From Micavibrio sp. (lineage in GTDB: Bacteria > Pseudomonadota > Alphaproteobacteria > Micavibrionales > UBA2020), in contig JAPWJZ010000009.1 in assembly GCA_028283745.1 (NCBI GenBank), positions 62,001 to 126,000 of the forward strand: DNA of 64,000 nucleotides, read 5' to 3'. The notes beneath the pieces are model-generated. The model ran no database searches. It was not told where the DNA came from and saw nothing but the letters and a program-made list of their open reading frames with translations. Made by a program: the position numbers and the translations under genes. Below are positions 34,797-44,200 of this stretch, one piece after another; position 1 is the stretch's first letter; every line of letters starts with the position of its first letter.

Positions 34797-35303
34797 ATGA
34801 CACAGTTATACGCGCAGCCCTATGATATTTCCGCGACTGGATTTTACTTCAATACGCTCGAAGAATACGAGCAGAAAGCCGCGAAGAACCGCAACGACTT
34901 TGGCGGGATTGTCGAGGAATACGAATTGCAGTTTATTGACGGGGAGGACATTGATTGCAAGCTGTTCACCGCTTTAAGCGTTAATCAGGCGACCTTTGGT
35001 AAATATCTGGAAGCCTGTGACGAATGGAGCGAGGACGAGAAGCGAAAAGTCATTATCGCCGTGGGCGAGAGTGGCTATAGCTTCGACTTCGACAAGAACA
35101 GCCCCGACGACTTTGAAGTGGACATTTACGAAGTGGACAGCCTCAAGGAACTCGCGGAGCAATTTGTTGACGAGGGGCTTTATGGGGAAATCCCCAAGGC
35201 TATCGCCAACTATCTGGACTATGACGCGATAGCGCGTGACCTCGGCTATGACTACTCGGAAATCACCATCGCAGGGACGAGGCTAGTTTACAGATGTTCC
35301 TAA
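34797..35303 (+). CDS. ardA: Antirestriction protein ArdA
   Basis: A 168-residue, very acidic DNA-mimic protein that inhibits type I restriction enzymes when mobile DNA enters a new host. It starts MTQLYAQPYDISATGFYF, with the family pattern in FGGIVEEYELQFIDGE and VDSLKELAEQFVDEGLYGEI, and IARDLGYDYSE near the end. The high Asp/Glu content is visible throughout. It is preceded by AAGGGAG. The location between recombinase and relaxase genes is typical of mobilizable elements. Confidence 0.88.
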   Translation: MTQLYAQPYDISATGFYFNTLEEYEQKAAKNRNDFGGIVEEYELQFIDGEDIDCKLFTALSVNQATFGKYLEACDEWSEDEKRKVIIAVGESGYSFDFDKNSPDDFEVDIYEVDSLKELAEQFVDEGLYGEIPKAIANYLDYDAIARDLGYDYSEITIAGTRLVYRCS

Positions 35304-35316
35304 AGCCCAAATAAAT

Positions 35317-35346
35317 GCGCCCCGCAGCCAAATGGCTGCGGGGCGC
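35317..35346. terminator. Strong hairpin after ardA
   Basis: Perfect 14-bp arms (GCGCCCCGCAGCCA and its complement) with a two-base centre, 14 bases after the ardA stop. It lacks a long T tail but is a likely transcription stop. Confidence 0.7.
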
Positions 35347-35470
35347 TAGCTTTAGTAGTATCTGCAAGAATAAAACAATATGGCAAATTAGTGCGAAATA
35401 GATGCCTGCCACGCAAGGAAATAGATTTACCCCCCCCCGAATTTTGTAAAATGAAGGCCATTTTTAAAAA

Positions 35471-35830
35471 ATGAGATTCGCAATGATCCCCGATTTACTT
35501 GAACCCAAGCTGCAATTTCGCGGCCTCACCGAAACTCAAATTCGTGCCGCGAGAGAAGATAAGAGTCAAGGAAACCTTGTCGCTTTGGAGTTGGGGCGTT
35601 TGCTTTTTGAATATTCCAAATACGTACAAGACCATATTCGGCAACAAGGTTATACCGCTGAGGTTTCCGCATTCCTTTACGAGCCACCGCGCTGGCCTAT
35701 CGAGAAGGTGGCGAAGGAGATGGCACAGGCGCTTATCAGCGCGAAGGTTCTGATAAAGCCGAACAACCGCGAAGACAAGCAAGAGGACACCGATGAATCC
35801 CTTTGCGCTGACCGTCTCGCAAAGATTTAA
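35471..35830 (+). CDS. Hypothetical protein
   Basis: A 119-residue product (or 115 from the second Met at 35483). Helical, with LTETQIRAAREDKSQGNLVALELGRLL-like content and a Lys/Asp-rich end. No known domain. It stands alone between two strong hairpins. A run of nine C lies just upstream of a good -10 (TAAAAT, 35447-35452). Confidence 0.6.
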   Translation: MRFAMIPDLLEPKLQFRGLTETQIRAAREDKSQGNLVALELGRLLFEYSKYVQDHIRQQGYTAEVSAFLYEPPRWPIEKVAKEMAQALISAKVLIKPNNREDKQEDTDESLCADRLAKI

Positions 35831-35854
35831 TTTACAGGATGTTACCGGAAACGG

Positions 35855-35894
35855 GCGAAGGCCGCTGCCGGCAAAACCCGGCAGCGGCCTTCGC
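35855..35894. terminator. Strong hairpin terminator
   Basis: A 17-bp perfect stem (GCGAAGGCCGCTGCCGG and its complement) is followed by ATTTTAT. It lies between the convergent 35471 gene and the minus-strand gene ending at 35913, so it can stop both. Confidence 0.8.
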
Positions 35895-35912
35895 ATTTTA
35901 TGAAATGGGTTT

Positions 35913-36254
35913 TCAGGGGGAGCGGTGCTGCGACAAGAGCGCAGCGCGTACATCTTCCTCGCTCCAATGAAGTCGCTCGGGATTGCCCCGGAGAAGTGTT
36001 TGACGCTTCTTAGTAATCGTCGTGCCGACTTTATGCGGCCTGAGTTCAGAGCCGATGATATTTTCTATGACTGCCGCCTTCAGCACCGTCAGTTTCACAA
36101 AATCGCCCTCAATGCTGTTGATTTGAGCGATAACCTTCTGTTTTCCCCACGGCCTGCTTTTGCGTTTCTTGAACTTATTGGGCGACCATATCGCCTCTAC
36201 CCATTCCACGACATCGGACTCGAGCAAGTCGCCTTTTGATTGTTCCCATGTCAT
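35913..36254 (-). CDS. Hypothetical protein downstream of relaxase
   Basis: A 113-residue product with AGGGG upstream of its ATG. Basic centre (KFKKRKSRPWGKQKVIAQ) and an SH3-like short strand pattern (INSIEGDFVKLTVLKAAV). No family recognised. It starts 15 bases after the relaxase stop on the same strand, so is probably part of the mobilization operon. Confidence 0.6.
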   Translation of the reverse strand: MTWEQSKGDLLESDVVEWVEAIWSPNKFKKRKSRPWGKQKVIAQINSIEGDFVKLTVLKAAVIENIIGSELRPHKVGTTITKKRQTLLRGNPERLHWSEEDVRAALLSQHRSP

Positions 36255-36269
36255 GCTGATATTTCCCCT

Positions 36270-38384
36270 CTATCGCTTCTGGTTAAACTTGGTTGTTGTT
36301 TTTAAGGACGTTGCCGCAGTCATGCGGATGGTGGCGGGCGCCACGCGGCTGTTGCCGCCGCCGCCCGAAGGCGGGCGCAAGCCCGCCCGCGCCATCATTT
36401 CCTTGACCTCAAGCACGTTCTGCCGCAAGGCAGGAACGGCGGTCTTGGGGTCTATGGGCGGACGGCGGGAAACAAGGCTTTCGTTTTCCGCAGAGTAAAG
36501 GACGCGCTGAATAAGCTGCGCGGTGTCGCGCTGAAGGACGACCTTCTGGACATAGGCGGTTTCGTCCAACTGCCTTTCCGGTGGCGGCATCATGACGCGG
36601 ACTTGCCAGTTGGGGAGTCCGTTCAGGGCGTAGCTCATGTTGTTGATGAGGCTGTAGAACTGGCGGTTTGCTTCCTGCTGTCGCCTTTCCGCTTCGACTT
36701 TTATCTGCAATTCGGCATATCGCTGCACATACTGGTTAAATTCAGCCTGCTTGATTTGGTATTCCTTGGTTTTTTCCTGCGCCTTTTGTTCTTCGGTCTT
36801 TGTTTCGATAACTTTAATCTGCAACGCTTCCAGCGTTTTCTCGATCATGCGCCGGATACGACCGCGCATTTCATCCGACAGGAGGTTACTTTCCAGCGAG
36901 GCTTGCAGGAGGGTCATATCGCCCGACAGCAGCGCAATCTTGGTTTCAATCTGCGCCAATTGAGCCGCCAGCGGCGCTTTTTCGACCGTGGCAACGCTAT
37001 CCGCTTTTGCCACGGCAGGCGGCAGGGCTTCTGTGGCGGCAGGCGTGTATCTGGCGAGTTCCTGCCGCAGAAAATCAGCCGGAAGCAGGCTGATTTTGCC
37101 CTCTAGCTGGGCGATTTGAGCCGCCAGCGGCAGTTTTCCCGCCGCCGCTTGCGCGGCGGGCTGCGGCGGTTCTGTGGCCGTACTGACATATCTTGCGATT
37201 TCCTGCCGCAGCCGGAACACCTCTACGCGGTGTTCATCGCGATAAAACAGGACTGTTTTTTGTAAGTGTTGCCGCTCCAGAAGATGAGAGCGGATAAGGT
37301 TATGTAGCTCCTTCTGGTCGCGGGCAAGTCCTGCCTTGGTTTCGACCTCGTTGATTGCCCTGATCTTCTGGTACTCGCCTGTAACGCGCTGCCATACTCC
37401 CGCCACGCCTGTATTTAAACGTGCCGTCCTTTGGCGGGTTTCCTGCACCCATCGCGTTTGCTGGGCTTCGATCAGGTTTTGCCGTTCCTTCCGCTGGCTT
37501 GTGACAAGGATTCGAAGTTCCTGCACCAGCGGAGTCCGCTTTTCCGCGCCTTGCGTCTTGGCTTCCGCGATGTAGCGGGTGAGGTTTTCGGTCATGCGGG
37601 AAGCCAGGTACGTCTTTGCCTGCCCGATATCGGGCAGGTTTTCAGGCATCCCGAGGCGTGCTTTCAAATCCCGCGTGCCAATATCAATCCAGCGGCTGAG
37701 AGAATAGACGCCGCCTTTAATGTCCACGGCCACAAAGCCGCGACTATCGCCACGCGCCAGCAGGAAGCCGTTTTCCTGTAGCGCACGGGCGAAGGTTTCC
37801 TTGGAATCCGACTGTTCCCATGCCCCCTTAAACATCATCTTGAGGGCTTGGGGGTCTTCCAAAAGCCGCTTGGCTTGGCGGTATTCCTGCCGCGTCATAT
37901 TCAGGGGGCTTTTATCGGCCTTGCGCTTAAACCCCTTTGGCAGTTTCCAGCCATGCTTGAGGAACAGCATGGTTGAGATTTCTGTGAGCTTGCGCTTGAA
38001 ATAGGCGAGGTTGACCGCCACCAGCTTTTCCGTGTCAATCCGCGACCAGACGGCGTGGCAATGCCGCCTCCCGTTTTTCTCGTGGAAAACGATGATACGG
38101 GGCTGGTCGATCAGCCCCATTTTCTTCTCTATTTCCTCGATAGCCGCCTCGAAGTCCTCCACCGAAACATCTGCCGTTTCAGGAGGACTGAGGCTCACGG
38201 AAAACAAGAACTGCTTGCAGCGCGTACCCCGGCTCATGGCATAGGCCTCGCGCAGGGCTTCGGCCAAGTCTTCGGAGACAAAACCCCTAATTTCATGGAC
38301 GGTAATATGCTCGTTTTCTTCCCCGTTCAGGAGGTGGGCGGCGAGTTCCGCAGACCGCCCGCGCTGGCTGGCCTTGAGGATCAT
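36270..38384 (-). CDS. Relaxase / mobilization protein
   Basis: A 704-residue conjugative relaxase. The N-terminal ~200 residues form the nicking domain, starting MILKASQRGRSAELAAHLL, with the His motif ENGRRHCHAVWSRID-like block (about residues 105-117; HxH metal site visible). The catalytic Tyr is not assignable with certainty. The rest is Gln/Glu/Arg-rich helix and coiled coil (about 290-600), with a duplicated APLAAQ-I/L-AQ segment. It should nick the element at oriT and lead it into a recipient through a helper type IV system. Overlaps the MobC-like gene by four bases (ATGA). Confidence 0.87.
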   Translation of the reverse strand: MILKASQRGRSAELAAHLLNGEENEHITVHEIRGFVSEDLAEALREAYAMSRGTRCKQFLFSVSLSPPETADVSVEDFEAAIEEIEKKMGLIDQPRIIVFHEKNGRRHCHAVWSRIDTEKLVAVNLAYFKRKLTEISTMLFLKHGWKLPKGFKRKADKSPLNMTRQEYRQAKRLLEDPQALKMMFKGAWEQSDSKETFARALQENGFLLARGDSRGFVAVDIKGGVYSLSRWIDIGTRDLKARLGMPENLPDIGQAKTYLASRMTENLTRYIAEAKTQGAEKRTPLVQELRILVTSQRKERQNLIEAQQTRWVQETRQRTARLNTGVAGVWQRVTGEYQKIRAINEVETKAGLARDQKELHNLIRSHLLERQHLQKTVLFYRDEHRVEVFRLRQEIARYVSTATEPPQPAAQAAAGKLPLAAQIAQLEGKISLLPADFLRQELARYTPAATEALPPAVAKADSVATVEKAPLAAQLAQIETKIALLSGDMTLLQASLESNLLSDEMRGRIRRMIEKTLEALQIKVIETKTEEQKAQEKTKEYQIKQAEFNQYVQRYAELQIKVEAERRQQEANRQFYSLINNMSYALNGLPNWQVRVMMPPPERQLDETAYVQKVVLQRDTAQLIQRVLYSAENESLVSRRPPIDPKTAVPALRQNVLEVKEMMARAGLRPPSGGGGNSRVAPATIRMTAATSLKTTTKFNQKR

Positions 38385-38758
38385 TTCTTCTCCTCCGGCA
38401 GGCCGAGGGCTTTAACCAGTTCCGCGCTCATGGCGTTGATTTGGGCGCAGGCGTTAATAATTGCCTGTTCGGTTTCAGGGGTAACGGGCAAAGAGCCGCT
38501 ATGGACGGCCCTTGCCAGCTGGTTAAGGTTCGAGGACAGGCGGGAGCGGCCCAGCGCCCCCAAGACCTGAACCAAGGCTTTTTCGTCCTGAACAGGTCGC
38601 CGGGAGGTTCTTTTTAAGGGGGTGGGATTATCGAACAGGCGCGACCGGACGTATTCCCCGACAGGCAGCGGGGCGGCATCCTCGCCCAGTTTCCGGCGTT
38701 GCGCCCGCGTCAGGCGCATGGAAAAAGGTGTCGTGTAATCGTCCGTTTCTTCCGTCAT
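38381..38758 (-). CDS. MobC-like mobilization accessory protein
   Basis: About 125 residues from the ATG at 38758, which has GGGGGGA before it. The N-terminus TTPFSMRLTRAQRRKLGEDA looks like a ribbon-helix-helix DNA-binding start. The second half, LGRSRLSSNLNQLARAVHSG, contains the SNLNQLAR motif of MobC/relaxosome proteins. It presumably opens or marks oriT for the relaxase encoded directly downstream. Confidence 0.85.
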   Translation of the reverse strand: MTEETDDYTTPFSMRLTRAQRRKLGEDAAPLPVGEYVRSRLFDNPTPLKRTSRRPVQDEKALVQVLGALGRSRLSSNLNQLARAVHSGSLPVTPETEQAIINACAQINAMSAELVKALGLPEEKK

Positions 38759-39214
38759 GCGTCCCCCCGACGCAGTTGCGGTACGGCAGAAGAAGGCAAA
38801 AGCGGGGGCGTTGCACAAAACACCGTGCAATAAAATTACCCTGAAAACAGTCCCTAAAAAGGCTTAAAAATTCCCGAGTCTTTTTGCTTTCTTCTGATAC
38901 CTTGAATCGTACCAGCCGTTCATTAACTGGATATTAAAATTTCGTGAAGGGTGCAGCGCAGCAAGCACCGAAAATCATCACCGAACAGTTGACGCAGGAA
39001 CATCAGTCAGCTATAGCGTTTAGTTAATTAAGCGCGTGAATCCGCTGAGTGATTCACCGCGTCGATATTGCAGTTTTGCGCCTGATACCTTCGGCAAAAA
39101 TGCCTGTAATAAAATTCCAAAAAATATTTAAAATCATTAGTCAGCGGCAGGCAAGATGTGGACTGTGCTACGGTAAACTGCCGTTTTCCGTCGCCCAATC
39201 CCTATCTTGGCAAA
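38759..39214. other. Probable oriT region (unproven)
   Basis: A gene-free stretch just upstream of the mob genes, where oriT is normally found. It holds an imperfect inverted repeat CGCGTGAATC / GATTCACCGCG at 39033-39061 and a GCAC/GTGC hairpin near 38813. No known nick-site consensus is recognised. Confidence 0.35.
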
Positions 39215-39547
39215 GGAGGGGTAATGCCGCAGCTTGCAGCCGCCTGTTTACCCCTCCCGTTGCGACCCTTCCCGAATTGCGCCGACGCTGCCGCGATCGG
39301 CGCAGGCATGACGGCCAGGAGGAGAGCCTTCCGGCTTCCTCCTGGCATCATGCCCTTGGCACTCCCGCACCCGACACCGCGACCAACGCGCACGGCGCGT
39401 TATCGCTGGGGTTGCTTCCGTGCCAGAGCCAGCGCGACCGATAAGTCGCTCCGCCTCTTGTGGCGTTCCGCCATGCACCGTGGGCCGATGCAATGCGCCA
39501 GCGGGGGAGCGCTTCAATCTCCCCCACAGGCAATGGACTTCATTGCC
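39215..39547. ncRNA. Array of tandem hairpins, candidate structured RNA or DNA site
   Basis: Seven or more consecutive stems: 39215-39257 (10 bp GGAGGGGTAA), 39278-39304 (8 bp TGCGCCGA), 39305-39354 (GGCATGA then GCCAGGAGGA, about 17 bp), 39379-39406 (AACGCGC plus GCGA), 39461-39473 (TGGCG), 39503-39525 (GGGGGAG) and 39529-39547 (GGCAATG). Stems two and three abut exactly. No convincing coding frame crosses the region. Strand is undetermined. It lies between the mobilization genes and the toxin-antitoxin promoter. Confidence 0.45.
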
Positions 39548-39644
39548 TTCCCCCATCGACCGGGACTTGGAGACTGGCCTCTCCACCCAGCCCAAACCAT
39601 GCCTTTTAATATCAGCCGTTTGCATGATTTTTTAATAAAAATAC

Positions 39645-39673
39645 TTGCAAAATAGGCCAAGCCCAGCTATATT
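39645..39673 (+). promoter_or_regulatory. Promoter of AbiE-type toxin-antitoxin operon
   Basis: TTGCAA (39645-39650) and TATATT (39668-39673) are spaced by 17 bp, 21 bases before the AbiEi start, with AGGAGGA at 39680-39686 as ribosome-binding site. Confidence 0.65.
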
Positions 39674-39694
39674 GAAAATAGGAGGATTAGGCCC

Positions 39695-40288
39695 ATGTCG
39701 GCGCTAAACGAAGTCAAAAGCCACCTGCGCCCCGGTCAGGTTTATCGGCGCTCTGACCTTGAGAAATGGTCGAGAGCCGTTGATCGCCATGTGCATCAAT
39801 TGCTGGACGAGGGCAAGCTGACCAAGCTTGCCGGAGGCCTGTACTATGTCCCGAAGCAAACAGCCTTCGGGGAAGCGCCTGCGGATGACGCGGCGCTGGT
39901 GCAGGCCTTCCTGAAAGACCATCGTTTCCTGCTGAACTCGCCCAATGCCTATAACGCGCTCGGGGTTGGCACGACGCAGCTTTATAATGAAACGGTGGTC
40001 TATAACCACAAACGGCATGGCCGTTTTAAGCTGGGCGGGCGGGCCTTTGACTTCCGCATGAAACCCCATTTCCCCTTAAAGCACAGCCGGGAATTCCTGC
40101 TGGTTGACCTCGTTAATAATTTGACCCGTTTGGCCGAGGACAGGGAAAGAGTGCTGTCCCTAGCCAAGGAAAAAGCCCTGTCGATGGACAGGAGGGCGCT
40201 CCTTAGTGCCGTTGAAAACTATGGCGGCGCGCGCGCCAAGAAGTTCTTTGCCGCCATATTGGGCGGCGGTACAGTAGGCCATGCCTGA
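39695..40288 (+). CDS. Type IV antitoxin, AbiEi/DUF6088 family
   Basis: A 197-residue protein with an N-terminal winged-helix (VYRRSDLEKWSRAVDRHVHQLLDEGKLTKLAGGLYYVP), followed by an AbiEi-like C-terminal domain. In AbiE systems the antitoxin represses its promoter and counteracts the nucleotidyltransferase toxin. The start has AGGAGGA eight bases upstream. The stop overlaps the toxin start by eight bases. Provides element maintenance and may abort phage infection. Confidence 0.85.
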   Translation: MSALNEVKSHLRPGQVYRRSDLEKWSRAVDRHVHQLLDEGKLTKLAGGLYYVPKQTAFGEAPADDAALVQAFLKDHRFLLNSPNAYNALGVGTTQLYNETVVYNHKRHGRFKLGGRAFDFRMKPHFPLKHSREFLLVDLVNNLTRLAEDRERVLSLAKEKALSMDRRALLSAVENYGGARAKKFFAAILGGGTVGHA

Positions 40289-41225
40289 TTATCTTCATAA
40301 TCATCCGGACTTCGCCGCCCTGCTCCGTATTGTGGCGCAGGAAAAGTCCATTGATCCCGCCTTGGTGGAAAAAGACTACTGGATAATGCAGGGGCTTTAC
40401 GGCTTGCAGCAAATGGGCCTGACCTTTGAATTGAAGGGCGGAACGTCCCTTTCCAAAGGATACGGAATTATCGGGCGCTTTTCTGAGGACATTGATATCC
40501 GCATCGAGCCGCCAGCGGGCATGGATGTCAAGACAGGCTCCAATCAGGATAAACCCGCCCATTGCGAGAGCCGGAAGCAATTTTATGACTGGCTGGCCGG
40601 AACAATAACCATTGATGGAATTGGGCAGGTTGACCGGGATACGGCTTTTGATGATGAGAAGTATCGCAGCGGAGGAATCCGCTTACATTATAATAGCGGA
40701 ACCGCACCCGTGCCTGACCTCAAGGAAGGCATTTTGCTGGAAGTCGGGTTTGACGATGTGACGCCAAACCAGCCGAGGCTTATCAGTTCCTGGGCCTATG
40801 ATGCCGCCGTCAGCAAAAAGGTCGAAGTGATCGACAATCGCGCCCAAGGCGTCCTTTGCTACCACCCCGGCTATACTCTGGTTGAAAAGCTGCAAACCAT
40901 TTCAACGAAATTCCGCCAGCAGCAGGCAAGCGGGAAGTTTCCGATTAACTTCATGCGCCACTACTACGATGTTTATTGCCTGCTCGAAATGCCCGAGGCG
41001 CAGGCTTTTATCGGGACGCCGGAATTTATCGCCCATAAACAAAGACGTTTCCGTACAGGCGACAATCTTGTCATTGCCGAGAATGAGGCGTTTTTATTAA
41101 GGGACATGAAAACGCGAGAGCAATACGCGCAAGCGTATCAGCAGACGCCCCGGCTCTATTACACCGGGCAGCCGCCCTTCGATGAAATTCTCGGGCGTAT
41201 TCAGGAGTGGGGGGCGCGGCTCTGA
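40281..41225 (+). CDS. Type IV toxin, AbiEii nucleotidyltransferase
   Basis: A 314-residue DUF1814-type nucleotidyltransferase. The active site KGGTSLSKGYGIIGRFSEDI carries GS (GTS) and the SEDID Asp pair. Downstream VEKLQTISTK and RHYYDVYCLLE are typical of AbiEii. Known members (MenT type) add nucleotides to tRNA acceptor ends and stop growth. Overlap with the antitoxin gene ensures co-translation. Confidence 0.88.
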   Translation: MPDYLHNHPDFAALLRIVAQEKSIDPALVEKDYWIMQGLYGLQQMGLTFELKGGTSLSKGYGIIGRFSEDIDIRIEPPAGMDVKTGSNQDKPAHCESRKQFYDWLAGTITIDGIGQVDRDTAFDDEKYRSGGIRLHYNSGTAPVPDLKEGILLEVGFDDVTPNQPRLISSWAYDAAVSKKVEVIDNRAQGVLCYHPGYTLVEKLQTISTKFRQQQASGKFPINFMRHYYDVYCLLEMPEAQAFIGTPEFIAHKQRRFRTGDNLVIAENEAFLLRDMKTREQYAQAYQQTPRLYYTGQPPFDEILGRIQEWGARL

Positions 41226-41249
41226 ACCTAGACCATGCCAGTCATAGCA

Positions 41250-44200
41250 TCATAGTTCCAGTGCGGGCGTCGGCTGGCGATGAATATACATCGCATACAA
41301 CACTGGCACCAGCAGGAGGGTCAGAATGGTTGTCGAAACCATCCCGCCCACCATCGGCAATGCGATACGCCGGATAACGTCCGCGCCGGGGCCGTCGGTT
41401 AGGAAGATGGGGACAAGCCCAAGGATAATGACGGAAACAGTCATCAGCTTGGGCCGGACGCGCAGGACAGCGCCATGCCGGATATTGTCCAAAAACGCCT
41501 CATGGGACGCGGGCGGGTGTTCCCGCATCTGGTGATCGAGATAAATCAGCATGACGATAGCGGTTTCAACCGCTATCCCCGCCAGCGCGATAAATCCGAC
41601 GGCGACCGCGACGGACATTTGATAACCCGCCAGCCAAATCCCCCAAAAACCACCAATGACGCCGAAAGGCACCGAGAGCATGATAAGCAATGTCCTGTCC
41701 CACCGCCCGAAGTGCAAGTAAAGCAGGGTAAGAATTATTAACAGGGTGGCGGGAACGGCAATAGTCAAACGCTGGCGGGCTTCCTGCATCTGCTCAAACT
41801 GGCCCGACAGCTTTAACGAATAGCCCGCTGGCAGGGAAATGGATTTAAGCTTGTCCTGCAAGCTGGCCACATAAGAACCAATATCCCCGATATCAATATC
41901 TATAAAGACCCAGCCATTCAGCCGCGCATCTTCCGAGGTAATCATTGCTGGCCCGTCTGCAATGTGGATATCGGCAAGGCTGGAAAGAGGCACGACACCG
42001 CCATCCGGCGCGGGAACAAGAATATCATTCAGGTCGTCAAGATGTTCGCGGAAAGGGCGATCATAACGTACCATGATTGGATACCGCTCGCGGCCTTGGA
42101 CGCTTTCCCCAAGTGGAACGCCACCAAGAGCCGTCTGGATAACTTCCTGCACATCGCCAAGGGCTATACCATAGCGGGCGATTTCATGGCGGTTCGGCAC
42201 GATTTCAATATATTTTCCGCCCTGCACCCGGTCGGCTAGGGCGCTGCGCGTGCCGGGTACGCTTTTCGCCATCGCCTCAATCTGCTGCGCGATTTTGCCG
42301 ATGCCCTCCAAGTCAGGGCCGGAAACCTTGACGCCAATCGGCGTCCGGATGCCCGTGGTGAGCATGTCGATTCGGATTTTAATGGGATAACCCCAGATAT
42401 TCCGCAATCCCGGCAGGCGCACCTGTTCATCCATTTCCGCTATCAGTTTTTGAGGCGTGAAGCCCGCCCGCCATTGTTCGCGCGGTTTCAGCTGCACCCA
42501 TGTTTCAATCATATTCAGCGGCGCGGGGTCGGTCGCGCTTTCCGAGCGCCCCGCCTTGCCGAAAACCTGTTCGACTTCGGGAATGGCTTTTAGCATACGG
42601 TTGGTGACTTGCAGGATTTCCCGCGCCTTGGTGACGGATACGCCCGGCACCGTCATGGGCATATAGAGCAAATCGCCCTCATACAGCGGGGGCATGAATT
42701 CAGAGCCGAGCCGCATGACTGGCAGCGCCGTACTGACAAGCGCGATCAGCGCCAGAGCCACCGTTATTTTCGGAAAGCGCAAAGCGCCATTCAGAATGGG
42801 CTGATAAATAGCGATAAAGAAACGATTGATAAAATTATCCTTCTCCTGCCGGATTTTTCCGCGCACGAACCAGAGCATGAGGACAGGCACCAGCGTAATC
42901 GACAGCACGCTTGCCGCCGCCATTGCATAGGTCTTGGTAAACGCCAGCGGCGTGAACAGCTTTTCCGATTGCCCGGTCAAGGCAAAGACAGGCAGGAATG
43001 AAACGGTAATAATCAGGAGCGAGAAAAACAGTCCTGGGCCGACTTCCTTTGCAGCCTGTATCAACGGCGCTTGCTTGTCTGCGCCCGGCTCCAGCGTGGA
43101 AAGCTTTCGGTGTGCGTTCTCCACCATGACAATGGATGCATCCACCATTGCACCGATAGCAATGGCAATGCCCCCCAAGGACATGATATTCGCGGTAATG
43201 CCCTGTGCCGCCATGATGATGAAGGCGGCGAGAATGCCCAAGGGCAGAGTAACGATGGCAACAAGGGCGCTGCGGAAGTGCAGCAGGAAAATCAATGTGA
43301 CAAGCGCAACGGCAAGGCTTTCCTCCATAAGCTTTTGTTCAAGATAATTCACGGAGCCTTCAATAAGCTTGCTGCGGTCATAAACCACCCGCAGCTCGAC
43401 TCCTTCAGGCAGTCCTTTTTTGATAAATGCGATACGCTCTTTTATGTCGTGAATTACCTGTAGCGCGTTGATGCCGGGGCGCATGACGATTATGCCGCCC
43501 ACGGCTTCGCCTTCGCCGTTCAATTCAGTAATGCCGCGCCTGATGGCGGGGCCTTCCACCACCCGCGCCACGTCGCCAACAGTTACAGGCGTTCCCTTGT
43601 GCGCTTTCAAAACGACTTGCTTGAGGTCATCAACGCTTTTCGCATAACCGAAAGAGCGAATCATATATTCGGTTTCCGCCATTTCCAGCGTGCGCCCGCT
43701 GGTTTCCTGATTGGCTTTTCTCACAGCCTCGATAACATCGGTGAGCGGAATGCCGTAGGCATGAAGCTGATGCGGGTCAACCAGCACCTGATATTCTTTG
43801 ACGAAGCCGCCCACAGACGCGACTTCGGCAACGCCTTTTACGGTTGCCAAGTCGAAACGCACGAACCAGTCCTGCAAGGAGCGCAGTTCCTGCAAGTCAT
43901 GTTTTCCGCTGCGGTCGATCAGCGCATACTGAAATACCCAGCCGACTCCTGTTGCGTCTGGGCCAAGCTGCGGTCGCGCCCCGGCGGGCAGTTGCGAAGA
44001 TACTTGTGATAAGGCTTCAAGAACCCGGCTGCGCGCCCAATACATATCCACGCCGTCTTCAAAAATGACGTAAATAAAACTGTCTCCGAACATGGAGAAG
44101 CCACGCACTACTTTTGCTTTCGGCAGGCTCAGCATGCGGGTTGAAAGAGGATATGTCACCTGATCTTCGATAATCTGCGGCGCTTGTCCCGGCCATTCGG

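Noticed and set aside
39158-39655. 165-codon plus-strand frame through the hairpin region
   Set aside because: No ribosome-binding site, odd Pro/Arg/Cys composition, and it runs through perfect stems; open frame is likely a by-product of GC-rich structure.
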